A stretch of 64,000 nt of DNA. It comes from Plazaster borealis. Taxonomy: Eukaryota; Echinodermata; Asteroidea; Forcipulatida; Labidiasteridae. Shown here piece by piece: positions 1 to 11,425 of this stretch. The stretch is taken from positions 33,938,234-34,002,233 of the forward strand of contig CM037472.1 of assembly GCA_021014325.1 (NCBI GenBank), in the 5' to 3' direction. The notes under the pieces are model-generated. The model was not told the DNA's origin. It worked only from the letters and a program-made list of their open reading frames with translations, and made no database searches. The position numbers were made by a program, and so were the translations under genes. Every line of letters begins with the position of its first letter. Position 1 is the stretch's first letter.

Positions 1-1769
1 TCTGTCACCTCCGAGATACCCGTGTCAGAGGCATAAGAAAGGGCAAGTGAGACACCTTCTAGTGCATGAAGACTAGCTGGGTAATTAATGACAGTGATAC
101 TTAAGCAACGCCTTGTCATATCACGCGTGCGTCTATTCTGTTCCGGCCACAAGTCCACACCTTGTCAACACAACCTCCGATGAGAACATCACTGGAACAT
201 TTAATAGGAAACATGCATTTGTTTACCGCGCCCAATCTTCAAATGCCTTGCACTTGAATGTAAAATGAGGCTGTGTATGTATTTACGTAAGCCGGGTGTT
301 CCACGCTGTTCTAACGGTCGGTAAATCCAAGAGGAATCAAGTGCACATAATCAGCCTTGGCCTTTTGTACAAAGAGCAACGCCGTCGATCAAACAGGTAT
401 TACGTACATTACAGATAGTCATAACACAGCCTGCGTGGACAACTCGGCAGGTTTAGCAAGTAAATTTCCGATATAGTGCCAACGTAGCCATCAGTCGGTT
501 GCGTTTATACAGGGGCCGCATGTGGTAGTTATATTTATATCAAAGCTGCTATCGTACCCTGCTAGCAGAGTGGATAACAACCCAGTGCATTAATTCCACA
601 TTACCGATCATGTGTGTGGACACCTTCCTATGGCTCTGAGTCGCATTCACTGTTCAATACCCCCCAGGGTTATGTACGTAGCCGGTTGCAGCATGGGGCG
701 CGAATCCTCGCATGTGCCCCACGGGGATATCGAAATTACTGGGTAGCAGCGCGCTCATTGCCCACACGCACCTCGAGGGGTGGGTGGTCGCTTGCGAGTG
801 GCATAATGCATTGAGAATTTGCATGTGATGCACGGAGGGAATCCTACCTCCGTGGAAGAATGAAGTGGTATGCTGAGAAATCAGAGTACTTCATTTTGCC
901 GTTTCTGATATTATTAGGCATGCGAGGTGACCCCGAATTCAACAGATTCTCCACAAGTACATGGGAACTTTACTGTATGCATACATATTTAAGTCATCAT
1001 TTTCAACATGCTATGTTTTTATCGGACACGAATCAAATCGGACTGGGTGTATGAGCATGATTTTGCAAAACCTATAATAACACGTCACGGAAGATTAAAC
1101 GAAACGAGCCATTTCACACACACAAAAAGATACCCTGCTAAATGCGTGGTTTTGACTCACGGTGCAAGACCGTGGGAATATACACATTTTGATGAGGGAA
1201 AGCGTAGCGTATTCGAACTTTGCAGCAACCAGACCTGACATATTAATCACCGAGTAAGCAATGAAAGCTTTCAAAATAGGAATATACCAAAGTAAGGAAG
1301 GAGCAACAGTTAAATTGGGCCAAGTTCGGCGTAGGCCCCCTACGGCCTGTTTTTATTCCTCTGTAAACAATCTCTGTACTGTAGACAAATACACCAAAGC
1401 AGTGTCGTAATAATCCTCTGAAACCAGACTAGAGGGAATTTTAGTTTTTCTTACGATATTTTCGGGTAATTTATTTATTTGTTTATTAAATTTTTTGCCA
1501 AGAACAAATGACGCACCCCAGGCCTGTCGATCGTTTTCATTATTGTGCGCTATGATCTTGATAGAATAGCGCCTTATAAATTTTAATCGTTATGTTTATA
1601 TGTTATGTTATAATTATTGTGATCTTTACTTATTTTAAATAGTTTTGTTATTATTGTTTGTAAAATAGAGTTTGTTTTCAATAAAGAGCTTTTCGGGCAG
1701 TCTCAGAAAGCCCTGTGTTCTGTAATATCATTACTATTGTTATTATTATTATTAGTTTTTAAATATATT
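1..1769. other. intergenic, no gene recognised
   Basis: Several short open frames (for example 614-814 and 860-1238) show no recognisable domain and no coherent splice structure. From about 1540 to 1765 the sequence resembles a retroposon 3' tail: a gcgcctta.aaa motif, AT-rich DNA, then (ATT)n near 1735-1755. I could not identify its body. Confidence 0.4.
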
Positions 1770-2150
1770 TTAAAGGCACTGTATGAACACGTTTGGAAAA
1801 TGTCAAAGACCAGTGTTCTTACTTGGTGTATTCCAACATTATGCATAAAACAACAAGCCTGTGAAAATGTTGGCTCAATTGGTCATCGAAGTTGCAAGAA
1901 AATGATGAAAGGAATAACACCCTTGTTGTACAAATTGTTGTGCTTTCAGATAGGAATAAAAACTTCTTGCAAGAAGTTTTATATTATTTTAGTGAGAAAT
2001 TACCTCTTTCTCAAAAACTACGTTATTTCAGAGGGAGTCGTTTCCTACAATGTTTTATACTATCAACAGCTCTCCGCTGCTTGTTACCAAGTACGTTTTT
2101 ATGCTAATATTTGTTTTGAGTCATTACCAAACGTGTACGATACCTTCAAA
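1770..2150 (+). mobile_element. TTAA-ended miniature element, family A copy 1
   Basis: About 380 bp starting tttaaaggcactg..acacgtttgg and ending ccaaacgtgtacgataccttcaaa. The ends are inverted repeats of about 25 bp. The centre carries the palindrome aacttcttgcaagaagtt. Other copies in this window are at 3298, 13828, 21300, 31637, 47143 and 57607. It is a non-autonomous inverted-repeat element with no coding capacity. The open frames inside it recur in each copy because the copies are homologous. Confidence 0.88.
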
Positions 2151-2224
2151 TACTCCCTAATCCCGCCCTGCTGCCGACGAATACAAGCTACACTCTTGAC
2201 AACTCCAGGATCAGAATAGACACA

Positions 2225-2435
2225 GACTCCGAGCCCAGTGGGGCCTGGCCCATTTCTGGGTCAATATTTTTTATTACCCAGAAGTCTGTACCACAGAAAC
2301 GGGTCAAACTGACGCAGAATCCGAGTTTAAATCCCATTTTTGTAACCAGTTTCCGGGTCAGCCTGACCCAGTTTCCGGGTCACGCCACCTGAGACCTGGA
2401 ATCCGGGTCAATTCTGACCCTGGAGTTTTTGAGTG
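2225..2435. repeat. cluster of GGGTCA/TGACCC motifs
   Basis: About ten gggtca or tgaccc motifs in both orientations occur within 210 bp (for example tttccgggtcagcctgaccc, ccgggtcaattctgaccctg), with ccagtttccgggtca repeated twice. It immediately follows family A copy 1. It may be an old satellite-like or palindromic element. Confidence 0.6.
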
Positions 2436-2749
2436 TGTCTTTCTCATCCACCACTCTATAGATACTTTCTCGAATGCAACAATGCAATGCATCCCATAGT
2501 CTGAAGGTTAGAAAGCGGTGGATGAATATATAAGGTTGTAGGCCACAACATTAGTAGTCTGCAATGCTATGGTAATGCACTCTCATGCAGACTGATTATA
2601 GCATGAAGGAAGGATTATCATGGCAACTTAGGTGTTGATTGATGTAAGGCTCAAATGCTGCAAACTGTTGCTTAACGAAAGGTTTGGGTGATTCAATGAT
2701 TAAATTGCATGATTATGACACGGAATGACCAGAAGCTGTTGTTAATGGA

Positions 2750-2807
2750 CACAGATAATCACCGCCAGAGAGTACCACACAGATAATCACCGCCAGTGAG
2801 TACCAGT
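2750..2807 (+). repeat. short tandem duplication
   Basis: cacagataatcaccgccaga/tgagtacca occurs twice in tandem with a period of about 28 bp. Confidence 0.8.
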
Positions 2808-3297
2808 GAGCCCTTTATATCAAAAAACAGTTCAGTGTTAAAAATGTAATCCGATTTATTTCCATTGATCTTTGTGTGTTTTAAAACCTGATTATTATTG
2901 CCCACGGACCAGCAAATGCTTTTGAAGTTTGAACATTTTAAACGTGACTAGGCCTATTCGGTGTGTTTGCACACGTCATCATGTCACGTGGATGGTTAGA
3001 TATAGCGCAATTCCAAAAATGATAATTACGCTTTACAAACAAACAAGAACATCAGCAATGTGAACACACTAAAATAAATGGGTTTTGAGATTGCGCTTGA
3101 AAGCATCAACCGTTGGTGAGGATCTTATGGTCTGCGGTAACTGGTTCCAGGGAATTGGCCCAAACACACTGAATGATCCATCGCCTATCCGTTTTTTACT
3201 CTGATAAGACGAGTAACGTCCCGGTTAGAACGAATAGGCCTTCCCTCGATGGTATTAATGGGTGGCAATGCAATCTGTAAGACTATAAACGATACTC

Positions 3298-3670
3298 TTA
3301 AAGGCACTGAACACGTTTGGTAATTGTCAAAGACCAGTGTTCTCACTTGGTGTATCCCAACATATGCATAAATAACAAGCCTGTGAAAATTTGGGCTCAA
3401 TTGGTCATCGAAGTTGCAAGAAAATGATGAAAGAAAAAACACCCTTGTTGTACAAATTGTTGTGCTTTCAGATAGCAATAAAAACTTCTTGCAAGAAGTT
3501 TTAATTATTTTAGTGAGAAATTACTTCTTTCTCAAAAACTACGTTACTTCAGAGGGAGTCGTTTCCTACAATGTGTTATACTATCAACGGCTCTCCGTTG
3601 CTTGTTACCAAGTAAGTTTTTATGCTAATATTTGTTTTGAGTCATTACCAAACGTGTACGATACCTTTAA
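3298..3670 (+). mobile_element. TTAA-ended miniature element, family A copy 2
   Basis: 373 bp with both ends intact: ttaaaggcactgaacacgtt at the left and acgtgtacgatacctttaa at the right. The central palindrome is aacttcttgcaagaagtt. It is very close to copies 1 and 7. Confidence 0.92.
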
Positions 3671-3834
3671 GCTGTGCAGATTTTATGGGAATACACTGGT
3701 ATGGAGTTTTAAAAAAAAGCAAGAGACTTCAAGAATTTTCTTGGAAACAGTTTAATAAGGATTATTTTTTTACCCCATGTTAGAGCGGGCTTCAGATTAT
3801 ATTCAACCTTCCTGATGCGAAAAATATAATTAAT

Positions 3835-4342
3835 TTGGATTGGATTGGGCTCCTTGAGTAGGATTGGATTGGGCTCCATAAAATAGGATTGGATTGGGCT
3901 CCTTATGTAGGATTGGATTGGGCTCCTTGAGTAGGATTGGATTGGGCTCCATGAGTAGGATTGGATTGGGCTCCATGAGGATTGGATTGGGCTCCATGAG
4001 TATAATTGGATTGGGCTCCATGAGTAGAATTGGATTGGGCTCCATGAGGATTGGATTAGGCTCCATGAGTAGGATTGGATTGGGCTCCATGAGTATAATT
4101 GGATTGGGCTCCATGAGTAGGATTGGATTGGGCTCCATGAGGATTGGATTAGGCTCCATGAGTAGGATTGGATTGGGCTCCATGAGTAGGATTGGATTTG
4201 GCTCCATGAGTAGGATTGGATTAGGCTCCATGAGTAGGATTGGATTGGGCTCCATGAGTAGGATTGGATTAGGCTCCATGAGTAGGATTGGATTGGGCGC
4301 CATGAGTAGGATTGAATTGGGCTCCATGAGTAGGATTGGATT
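3835..4342 (+). repeat. 24-bp minisatellite array, plus orientation
   Basis: About 21 tandem units of GGATTGGATTGGGCTCCATGAGTA. Most are 24 bp and some are 21 bp through loss of three bases. Substitutions include Cctt for Ccat and rare ggcgcc. Because unit lengths are multiples of three, the array is open in several frames and produces long meaningless frames on both strands. The same unit occurs in reverse orientation at 5297-6308. Confidence 0.97.
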
Positions 4343-5296
4343 TACTTCTTTGTAAGAGTTGTTTTAGTCATCTTTGCTTTCGACAACCCATCACCTCTAG
4401 TCTTCGTCACTCATCATGAAATAGTTAGTCTATCCCTCCAGCCACTCTCGTTACCCGCTCTCGCGAGAGAGACCTTCATTCCGTACATAATAAGACAGGG
4501 GTGAAGTAAATAAAGACTTCATCCAGGTCACGTTTTTGGTCGGTACACACGACCGGTCATTACACACGGCGGAGTAAGTGAGTGGAACGGTACGTGTACG
4601 ATGGTACGGTGCCCCGCTAGGGAAACATGTGGTTGTATTTGGTAATAGTATATTGGGTTAACATTAAAGCAAATAATTATGTAGGGATTTTGTTAATTGG
4701 ATGTATTTTTTATTTGTATTCATATATTTTGTTGGTTATAGTTGGTTAATGCAAAGAACTGGTAAACCGATATTTAGTACTACGTGACATCAAATTAGCC
4801 GATACTCTTACTGAGACTCAAGCAGCGAATCAGCCTAAAATAACTGGTACCCATACACTGGATAATTTTAAGCTGAACACTTGCACGTTTCATTAAAAAA
4901 AGAAGACAAATTCAGATGGAAATGAGAGCTGAAACAATCTTGAATCTGTATCTATATTTAAAAAATATACCTAAACGTGTCCGAATTGGCGGCTAGGGTC
5001 GGCTTATGGCTACGGCTGGATTGTCGCGTTAAGTATTGGAATAAAATGGGGTCGAGAATACTTGTTCAACAATTTCAAGCAAACTCATCGAGCATAGAGG
5101 GATATGGTATCGTATTGGTCGTGGAAGGAGCACATCGTAGTGAAACTGCCATAGTTTGAAAATTGTTTAACCCTAACCATGGAGGTAGTTTCTACCTCCA
5201 TGCCCTAACTGAGGGCGTGTCCGAATTGGCAGCTACGGCTAGGGCTACGACTGTTGCCAAGGGTGTTGCTAAGGAAGGCCCCATATTTCAATAGGC
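4343..5296. other. spacer between the inverted minisatellite arrays
   Basis: This unique-looking spacer has no convincing gene. Two direct copies of a gtgtccgaattggc(g/a)gcta sequence lie at about 4977 and 5217, the second running up to the array. A perfect 11-bp hairpin (catggaggtag ttt ctacctccatg) is at 5178-5202. The spacer could be the body of a foldback element or just host DNA between two arrays. Confidence 0.5.
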
Positions 5297-6308
5297 AAAA
5301 TCCAATCCTACTCATGGAGCCCAATCCAATCCTAGTCAAGGAGCCCAATCCAATCCTACTCAAGGAGCAAAATCCAATCCTAGTCAAGGAGCCTAATCCA
5401 ATCCTACTCAAGGAGCAAAATCCAATCCTACTCATGGACCCTAATCCAATCCTACTCATGGAGCCTAATCCAATCCTACTCATGGAGCCCAATCCAATCC
5501 TACTCATGGAGCCCAATCCAATCCTACTCATGGAGCCCAATCCAATCTTACTCAAGGAGCCAAATCCAATCCTACTCTTGGAGCCCAATCCAATCCTACT
5601 CATGGAGCCAAATCTACTTAAGGAGCTCAATCCAAATCTACCCTTGGAGCCCAATCCAATCCTACTCAAGAAGTAAAACCCAATCCTACTCATGGAGCCT
5701 AATCCAATCCTAATCATGGAGCCTAATCCAATCCTACTCATGGAGCCCAATCCAATCCTAGTCAAGGAGCCCAATCCAATCCTACTCAAGGAGCAAAATC
5801 CAATCCTAGTCAAGGAGCCTAATCCAATCCTACTCAAGGAGCCCAATCCAATCCTACTCATGGAGCCCAATTCAATCCTACTCATGGAGCCTAATCCAAT
5901 CCTACTCATGGAGCCTAATCCAATCCTACTCATGGAGCCCAATCCAATCCTACTCATGGAGCCCAATCCAATCCTACTCATGGAGCCCAAACCAATCTTA
6001 CTCATGGAGCCCAATCCAATCCTACTCATGGAGCCCAATCCAATCCTACTCATGGAGCCCAATCCAATTCTACTCATGGAGCCCAATCCAATTATACTCT
6101 TGGAGCCCAATTCAATCCAAACTCATGGAGCCCAATCCAATCCTACTCATGGAGCCAAATCCAATCTTACTCAAGGAGCCAAATCCAATCCTACTCTTGG
6201 AGCCCAAACCAATCTTACTCACGAAGCCCAATCCAATCCTACTCATGGAGCCCAATTCAATCCAAACTCATGGAGCCCAATCCAATCCTACTCATGGAGC
6301 CCAATCTA
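5297..6308 (-). repeat. 24-bp minisatellite array, inverted partner
   Basis: About 42 units of the same 24-bp sequence as 3835-4342 in the opposite orientation (ACTCATGGAGCCCAATCCAATCCT on the plus strand). Higher-order duplication is visible: the block with ggagcaaaatcc and agtcaaggagcc variants recurs at about 5320-5420 and 5750-5830. Together the two arrays can fold into a stem of about 500 bp with a loop of about 950 bp. Confidence 0.97.
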
Positions 6309-6753
6309 ACCCACGGCCAAGTTCGCGCAAGAACTATCGTTGACTATAGTTCCACTAAGTTAGCCCGAACTTTGTCTATTCGACGAAAGTTGGACTACAC
6401 TAGTCGACTATTTTGAACAAGTCTACTGGGCATGGTTGCATCGCTGGTTATCAATAGCCGTATAGCACAGTGCAGAGTGGACCAGTTAAAAGAAAATGAT
6501 AACGTATACGTGAGTCGCCGGTCGCGTTGACATGACATGACTAGAGTCGTTCGCACTTCAACTTATGTACGCATGCCTTACGTACGTCACTAAAAAAAAA
6601 ACCACTAGTAAACCATTGGTCCTTGCACGAACTTGGCCCTTGACTTCAGTTCAGGGGGAATTATTTTACCGAAAAAATTTGTTCTAGTATTAACTTCATA
6701 ATCAGTATTAAAAAGTAAGACTCAAATTTAACAATGATGTTTTTTATCCTTAC
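6309..6753. other. no feature seen
   Basis: Apart from low-complexity A runs near 6590, nothing recognisable between the second minisatellite array and the weak exon at 6754. Confidence 0.5.
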
Positions 6754-7424
6754 CATTCCTGCAATACCTTTAACTTTAACAGGAACGTAGCCACGACAAG
6801 CTAAAATTTCGCAGTGCATGTCTGCACATTTACTACAAGCACAGAGCAAGCTGTAAAACCAAAAAAAAAATCATGTCCTAACTGACAGTGTGACATTGCA
6901 GAAACAGCAATCTAGCCCCCAGCCTGGGCTGAGCTTTAGGATACCATGTTGGTTAATCTTGTTGCATTAACAACCAGGGCCCAATTTCATTGAGCAGCTT
7001 AAGCACAAAAGTAGCTAAGCGCTTACAAATTATGCTTACTAGAATAAGGTTACCAGCTAAAATATCATTCAATATGTACGATTTGTAGCTGGTATCCTGA
7101 TAATTTATGCTTAGCAGAAATGTGTTAAGCAAGCAGCTCTATGAAATTGGGCCCAGTTACCGTTTTCTAGGACCAAGTCGTTTATTTTGTATAGTTTGTC
7201 TATTATTCTACATAACGTTCCCGAGTCAAATAAAGAGTTTGTACACTAACCTCTTTCAAACATTTTCTCTAGGTCTTAAGCAGCTAATGAACGATTGCGC
7301 ATGATTTATAAATTGTGTGCATAAGTAAAAACTATGAAAACAACTTAATTTTCGAAGATTTTTGCCGTGCATTTTGTACGTTGTCTTTTAAGAAAGACAC
7401 TATACCTTACCCGAATTCGGACAT
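6754..7424 (-). CDS. weak candidate two-exon gene start, unrecognised
   Basis: A CpG-rich stretch (about 7411-7680) ends on the minus strand with ATG TCC GAA TTC GG (7424-7411) followed by donor gtaagg. An exon at 6850-6754 follows acceptor ggttttacag and ends at atg|gtaagg. The phases agree (two bases plus one). The joined frame is MSEFG plus LLCACSKCADMHCEILACRG and YVPVKVKGIAGM, with cysteines spaced C-x-C-x2-C-x4-C-x4-C. If the second donor is not used, the frame runs on to a stop near 6661. The intron holds a palindromic repeat (6977-7154). I recognise no family. The splice sites and Cys spacing are suggestive, but short coincidences are possible. Confidence 0.28.
6977..7154. mobile_element. 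gggcccaatttcat palindromic element, copy 1
   Basis: 178 bp. The ends gggcccaatttcattgagca and ctctatgaaattgggccc are inverts. The interior has the family's aggttaccagc and tatcctg motifs. It lies in the intron of the weak 6754-7424 gene candidate. Confidence 0.85.
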
Positions 7425-7680
7425 AGATTCCGGCAGGCATGATCGGCTCGATACCCAACCCTCAAGTTAAGATCGTGACATTTGAATCTAGTTCGATATT
7501 ACGAGTTCAGCGGGTCGTCTTGCAAGACGCTACCCGGCCTCGCTTATCGCCATCCCCGGCCTTGTTCACCGGAGAAGGCTAATAACTTTACATATGCGAC
7601 ATCTGGCCATGGTCAGTCTGCGGACTCCGTTGTTTTGTAATTAGTGCAGAGACACGGAACGCCAGCAACTCGTCTGATAT
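7411..7680. promoter_or_regulatory. CpG-rich stretch, possible promoter/5' exon
   Basis: Richer in CpG than its surroundings (for example cgctacccggcctcgcttat, ccccggccttgttcaccgg). It ends on the minus strand in a good donor (cgg|gtaagg). It could be the first exon and promoter of the weak 6754-7424 gene, or an old GC-rich repeat. Confidence 0.3.
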
Positions 7681-8044
7681 TTCATCTATAAAAAAATGTA
7701 TGGCATTTTATTCGGACACTTCAAAAAGAAGAGAACATACCATTGAATAGGGATGTTTATAAAAATGTTTTTTAAAAGTGCTTTAATCTCATCAATAATG
7801 TAAAATGCTCATTCACAGTCGCCTCGCTCATGAACAGGCTTATTGTAGAAATGTACAATAGCCAGTGAACTCAATTTGGGTCCCCATTCTGAAAGTTTGA
7901 TATGATTTAATTGTATTTTTCCTCCAAAAAAATAATTAAAATTTGGTAGACATTTTGTTTCCATTTTTTTTTTTTTGTGGTTAAATAAAAATCCCCAATC
8001 CGTTTATGTCCCCTTCACCGAAATGAAAGATTTAGAAGGACTGA

Positions 8045-8173
8045 GGGTTGTAGGCCCAAATAACAATTGCTTATCAATGGGTCGGGCATTCCAATCTTAT
8101 CCAAGTCCAGAGCATGTTGGTGTGAAGTGACATAGGAGAGGGGGATATTGGAGGATTGAGGCTACCTGTAGGC
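8045..8173. repeat. dispersed repeat, relative at 49461-49590
   Basis: aggcccaaataacaattgct and the following acctgtagg/agg.gga stretches occur here and at 49461-49590 with gaps. Class unknown. Confidence 0.5.
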
Positions 8174-8183
8174 AAGTGGGCCA

Positions 8184-8461
8184 ACACTGCAAAAACTGGG
8201 GTGTTAAAATTGACACCATTGGTGTTGTCACTTATAGATACCAAAAAAAAAATAAACAATTACACCATAGGGTGTTAAAATAACACTAATTTCTGCAAAA
8301 CAATTACATTGGTGTTATTTTTGATTTTAATCAATATGATGTTAATTTTGATGTATGATGATGTATGATGATGATATTAATTTTGATTCTCTCTTCGGTA
8401 TCTACAATCATGTGGACAACACCACTGGTGTAAATTTTAACACCCCGTTTTTTTGCAGTGT
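8184..8461. mobile_element. inverted-repeat miniature element (acactgcaaaaa ends)
   Basis: 278 bp. The left end reads acactgcaaaaactggggtg, with the right end its near-exact invert (caccccgtttttttgcagtg). The paired region is about 45 bp and continues through acaccattggtgttgtc. The middle holds a short atgtatgatg repeat. No coding capacity. Confidence 0.85.
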
Positions 8462-9350
8462 AGGGAGTATAGGGTTAAATGTTGCAGTCTTTTACCGTAC
8501 TGTATACTAATTGCCCTTGAAAATGTTCCTACATAAATAGCCTACTAAGGGCCCGTTACTGTGAGAAAACGACCTTCTTCGGATGGGCAGCAATTCAGAG
8601 GCCGATCTAAAGAAGAGCATCCTTTGAATTGAATTCTCCAACTATACCGGATAATCGAGACATTCCTTTTTACAGTGTGCATGGACGGGTCATGCTCGTT
8701 AACAGTTAAGGCGTATAGTCACATAAGAATGATTCAGACATGAGCTTGGCGGGTTTCACAATTTCCCCCTTCCATGTTCACCGTCTGAAGTGTGCACTAC
8801 ACGTAGCCTACGGGAGGGTGACTCGGGCAGGGGGAATTCACCCAGCAAGCTTTTCGATTAAGCACAAACAATAATATTTTTTCGGCACGACGATAACACA
8901 TTCATTTTTTAAAAAGCAGCGGACTCCTTTCGAGGAAAGCAATTATGTGTGGGTGACTCATGGGCCTGAGAACACACGTGCTCTGGGTGGAAATTTACCC
9001 TACCCGTCTAACATAGTCTGTACCTCTCGATAAATAGGGCAAGTGTATTCGCAGACAGCGTGAACGATTGATTTTAGGGTAAAATGGGTTAGCAAGAGCG
9101 ATTTATTGCATGAAAGGCCCGAATAGGAGGAAGTTTGGTACCCAATAATTATATTCAACTCTTTCGAGACGATCACAAATGATAATGGGTACTTTAGATT
9201 AAGATGCCATATTTATTTTGTAGACACCCAACCTGTAAATTAATCAGACCAATCTGCAAGTGCAGAGTCCTGAAAATTATGGTGTATTCCACAGTGGATG
9301 ATGTTGCTCAAACTGAGAACCGATCGGTTATTAATTTGATCCTCATTATA

Positions 9351-9594
9351 CAGGGTGTCCCAAAAAAAATGATGCAAGTGAAACGCGCCATCTTGGCCAA
9401 AAAATGTCCAATATTTGCTACAGATGTTTATACCAACTTCAATATTATAGTATTGGCTTTAGAATACCCTTTGTCTCGTCGTTTTTGCTTTTGTCAATCA
9501 AGAACTATGTTTAATTAACCACAAGCGCATGAAATCCACTTTTTTTGGCCAAGATGGCGCGTTTCACTTGCATCATTTTTTTTGGGACACCCTG
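9351..9594. mobile_element. mariner-type MITE with TA target duplication
   Basis: 244 bp with near-perfect inverted ends of about 54 bp starting cagggtgtcccaaaaaaaat and continuing into cgcgccatcttggcc. It is flanked by TA on both sides (9349-9350 and 9595-9596). TA target duplication and simple long ends fit a non-autonomous Tc1/mariner element. The near identity of the ends suggests a recent insertion. Confidence 0.9.
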
Positions 9595-9726
9595 TATTAT
9601 CATGACATGAACTAAAACAATGTAAAGTGAGCACTGGATCCCGAGATTGAGCAATGAATAACAGAGGATATTGTTATTAAAGGGGAAGGGTTCAATTTTC
9701 CCAGATTATATATAATGCACTTCAAT

Positions 9727-9800
9727 CTAGTCGTGGGTTCGAATCCCACCCAAATAGCCTGTGGGTTTGCTGCATGACTCCAAAAGCACCGAGTATAACA
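9727..9800 (+). mobile_element. SINE S2 fragment
   Basis: It contains the box B region gtcgtgggttcgaatcccac followed by cctgtgggtttgctgcatga and gagtataacag, matching the S2 tail. The 5' half of the head is gone. Confidence 0.65.
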
Positions 9801-9830
9801 GCGGTTATCACACATCGGTGTATAAAGAAA

Positions 9831-11011
9831 AAACCCAAACCATTACTTATTCTGTATCCCCGATGCATATTTCATTACATCAGTCAGACACTTGAATCTA
9901 CTTTGTCTCAAATAACCGGGCATTAATTTCCAAGGAACATCTTTCCTTCAGGGCAGCAGACCTCATGTTGTGACATAGATGAAAAAGGTGAATTGTTTTT
10001 GTATCACCCATGGGATGACGACTGGGCTTAAGTATCAATCCTTAACTCGGTGCTGTATCGCCACGGGACCTGTCGGATACATTGTACGTCGCTGTAAATA
10101 AAAACGCGTCTCGTATGCTGATGTTGCGTGCATCGTGATTTAAGAATTATCGAGTCAATTACTCACTTGGTGTCACAATTACACATGACACAAAACCAGT
10201 CGTTCTGACCTATGAGAAGAATTTAATACATGTAATTTGTATAGATAGTTCCCATGTGACACACGGTTTAAAGTCGGCCATCTTTACGCGCAATAGTAAA
10301 TAATATTTTTGAACGCACAACTATGCGTTTTGCATACATAAGGCGTGCGGCACACTGGAGTTTTATCAAATTCTTTGCACGATTGGTGGCTGCGTAGCAA
10401 AATTAAAACGCTTGACACAACTCAAAGCCAAAACTCATTTCAAAACCCAAGTTGTCCATAAACATGGCGTTATATCGGGATATATCTTCAAGTTGTTGCC
10501 AAACAGAACTATCATAAAAAATAGATCAGTTTCAGTATAACATTCCTATAAATACCAATCATTAAGATAAATATTTCCATCTGAAATGCTGTCAAAGAAA
10601 GAGTAACAAAACCCAAACTAGACAACTTGATACAACTCTCTTCACAGGTTGCAAGATGGTGTATTTATTGAAAATTCAAGATTTACTCCAAAAACATTTT
10701 AACGCACACATTGTAAAACCCTTAATGTAGGCGACAAATATTTCACTTGTCTGTCAAGAAAAACACAGTAATTTTACTTGGTGAGGTTAAAGTGTTAAAG
10801 TGGAACCGTTTTGTAACACAACACGAGCCAAAATGTGAGTTACCCTACTTCTTGCAGCATTTCACGAATTGTAGCATATTGTCAATGCTATTTATGGAGT
10901 ATACCGGATACTCGACGCTCAAGAATCTTTGCACTTGGCATTTCTAAATATATACGTATTTTGTCACAACTTTTCATTTTTTTTCACGAATAAACAGCCG
11001 TTTGTAGACTT
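9831..11011. other. intergenic, no gene recognised
   Basis: AT-rich DNA with scattered short frames and no coherent exon or repeat seen. Confidence 0.5.
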
Positions 11012-11425
11012 ATGCAAGTCTCGCGCGTATCGAAAACAAGAAAACAACTCGAACAAAGACTATATTTTTTCTATGAAATCAAATCTTCTTTAATTTTAAT
11101 TTATATTTGTGCAAAATTACTGAAAGTTAAAATATCCATAGCATTTAGTATAAATACAATTTCAATTTTCATACAATACAAATTAAAACTCGGGACGAGG
11201 ATGCTTATTACACAGGTTTAGTTGAGATTGTTTTTTATTGTTTGCAAGTAACCAGAAACGGAGGTCAAGTCTTATATAACTTCTCTGGTTTTCTTTGTTG
11301 ATTTGTTATATTGATTTTACTTTCAAATAGTTCATGGCAAAATTTTACTTTCCGAACATTATGATATAATTTGTATAGTCATAAAATGCGTTAAACTAAA
11401 GTATTTGAAGAAACAAATCCAGGCT
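11012..11425 (+). repeat. dispersed repeat D, copy 1
   Basis: It begins gcaagtctcgcgcgtatcga and contains gaaatcaaatcttctt, gacgaggatgcttatta, aggtcaagtcttata and ttcatggcaaaattttactt. The same blocks occur at 31022-31400 in the same orientation and partly reversed at 26594-26840. Class unknown. Confidence 0.75.

Noticed and set aside
614..1238. Short plus-strand frames near the left edge
   Set aside because: No recognised motif, weak start contexts and lengths expected by chance.
1892..2107. Recurrent short frames starting [20 protein letters not shown] in several places
   Set aside because: They recur because they lie in homologous family A miniature elements. They are broken differently in each copy and have no coding signature.
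5205..6110. A 301-codon open frame with repeated GSMSRIGL octapeptides, and matching frames on the other strand and in the first array
   Set aside because: It is the 24-bp minisatellite read in frame. Unit length divisible by three keeps all frames open, and both strands of both arrays give equally long frames. No start context, splice sites or family support a protein.
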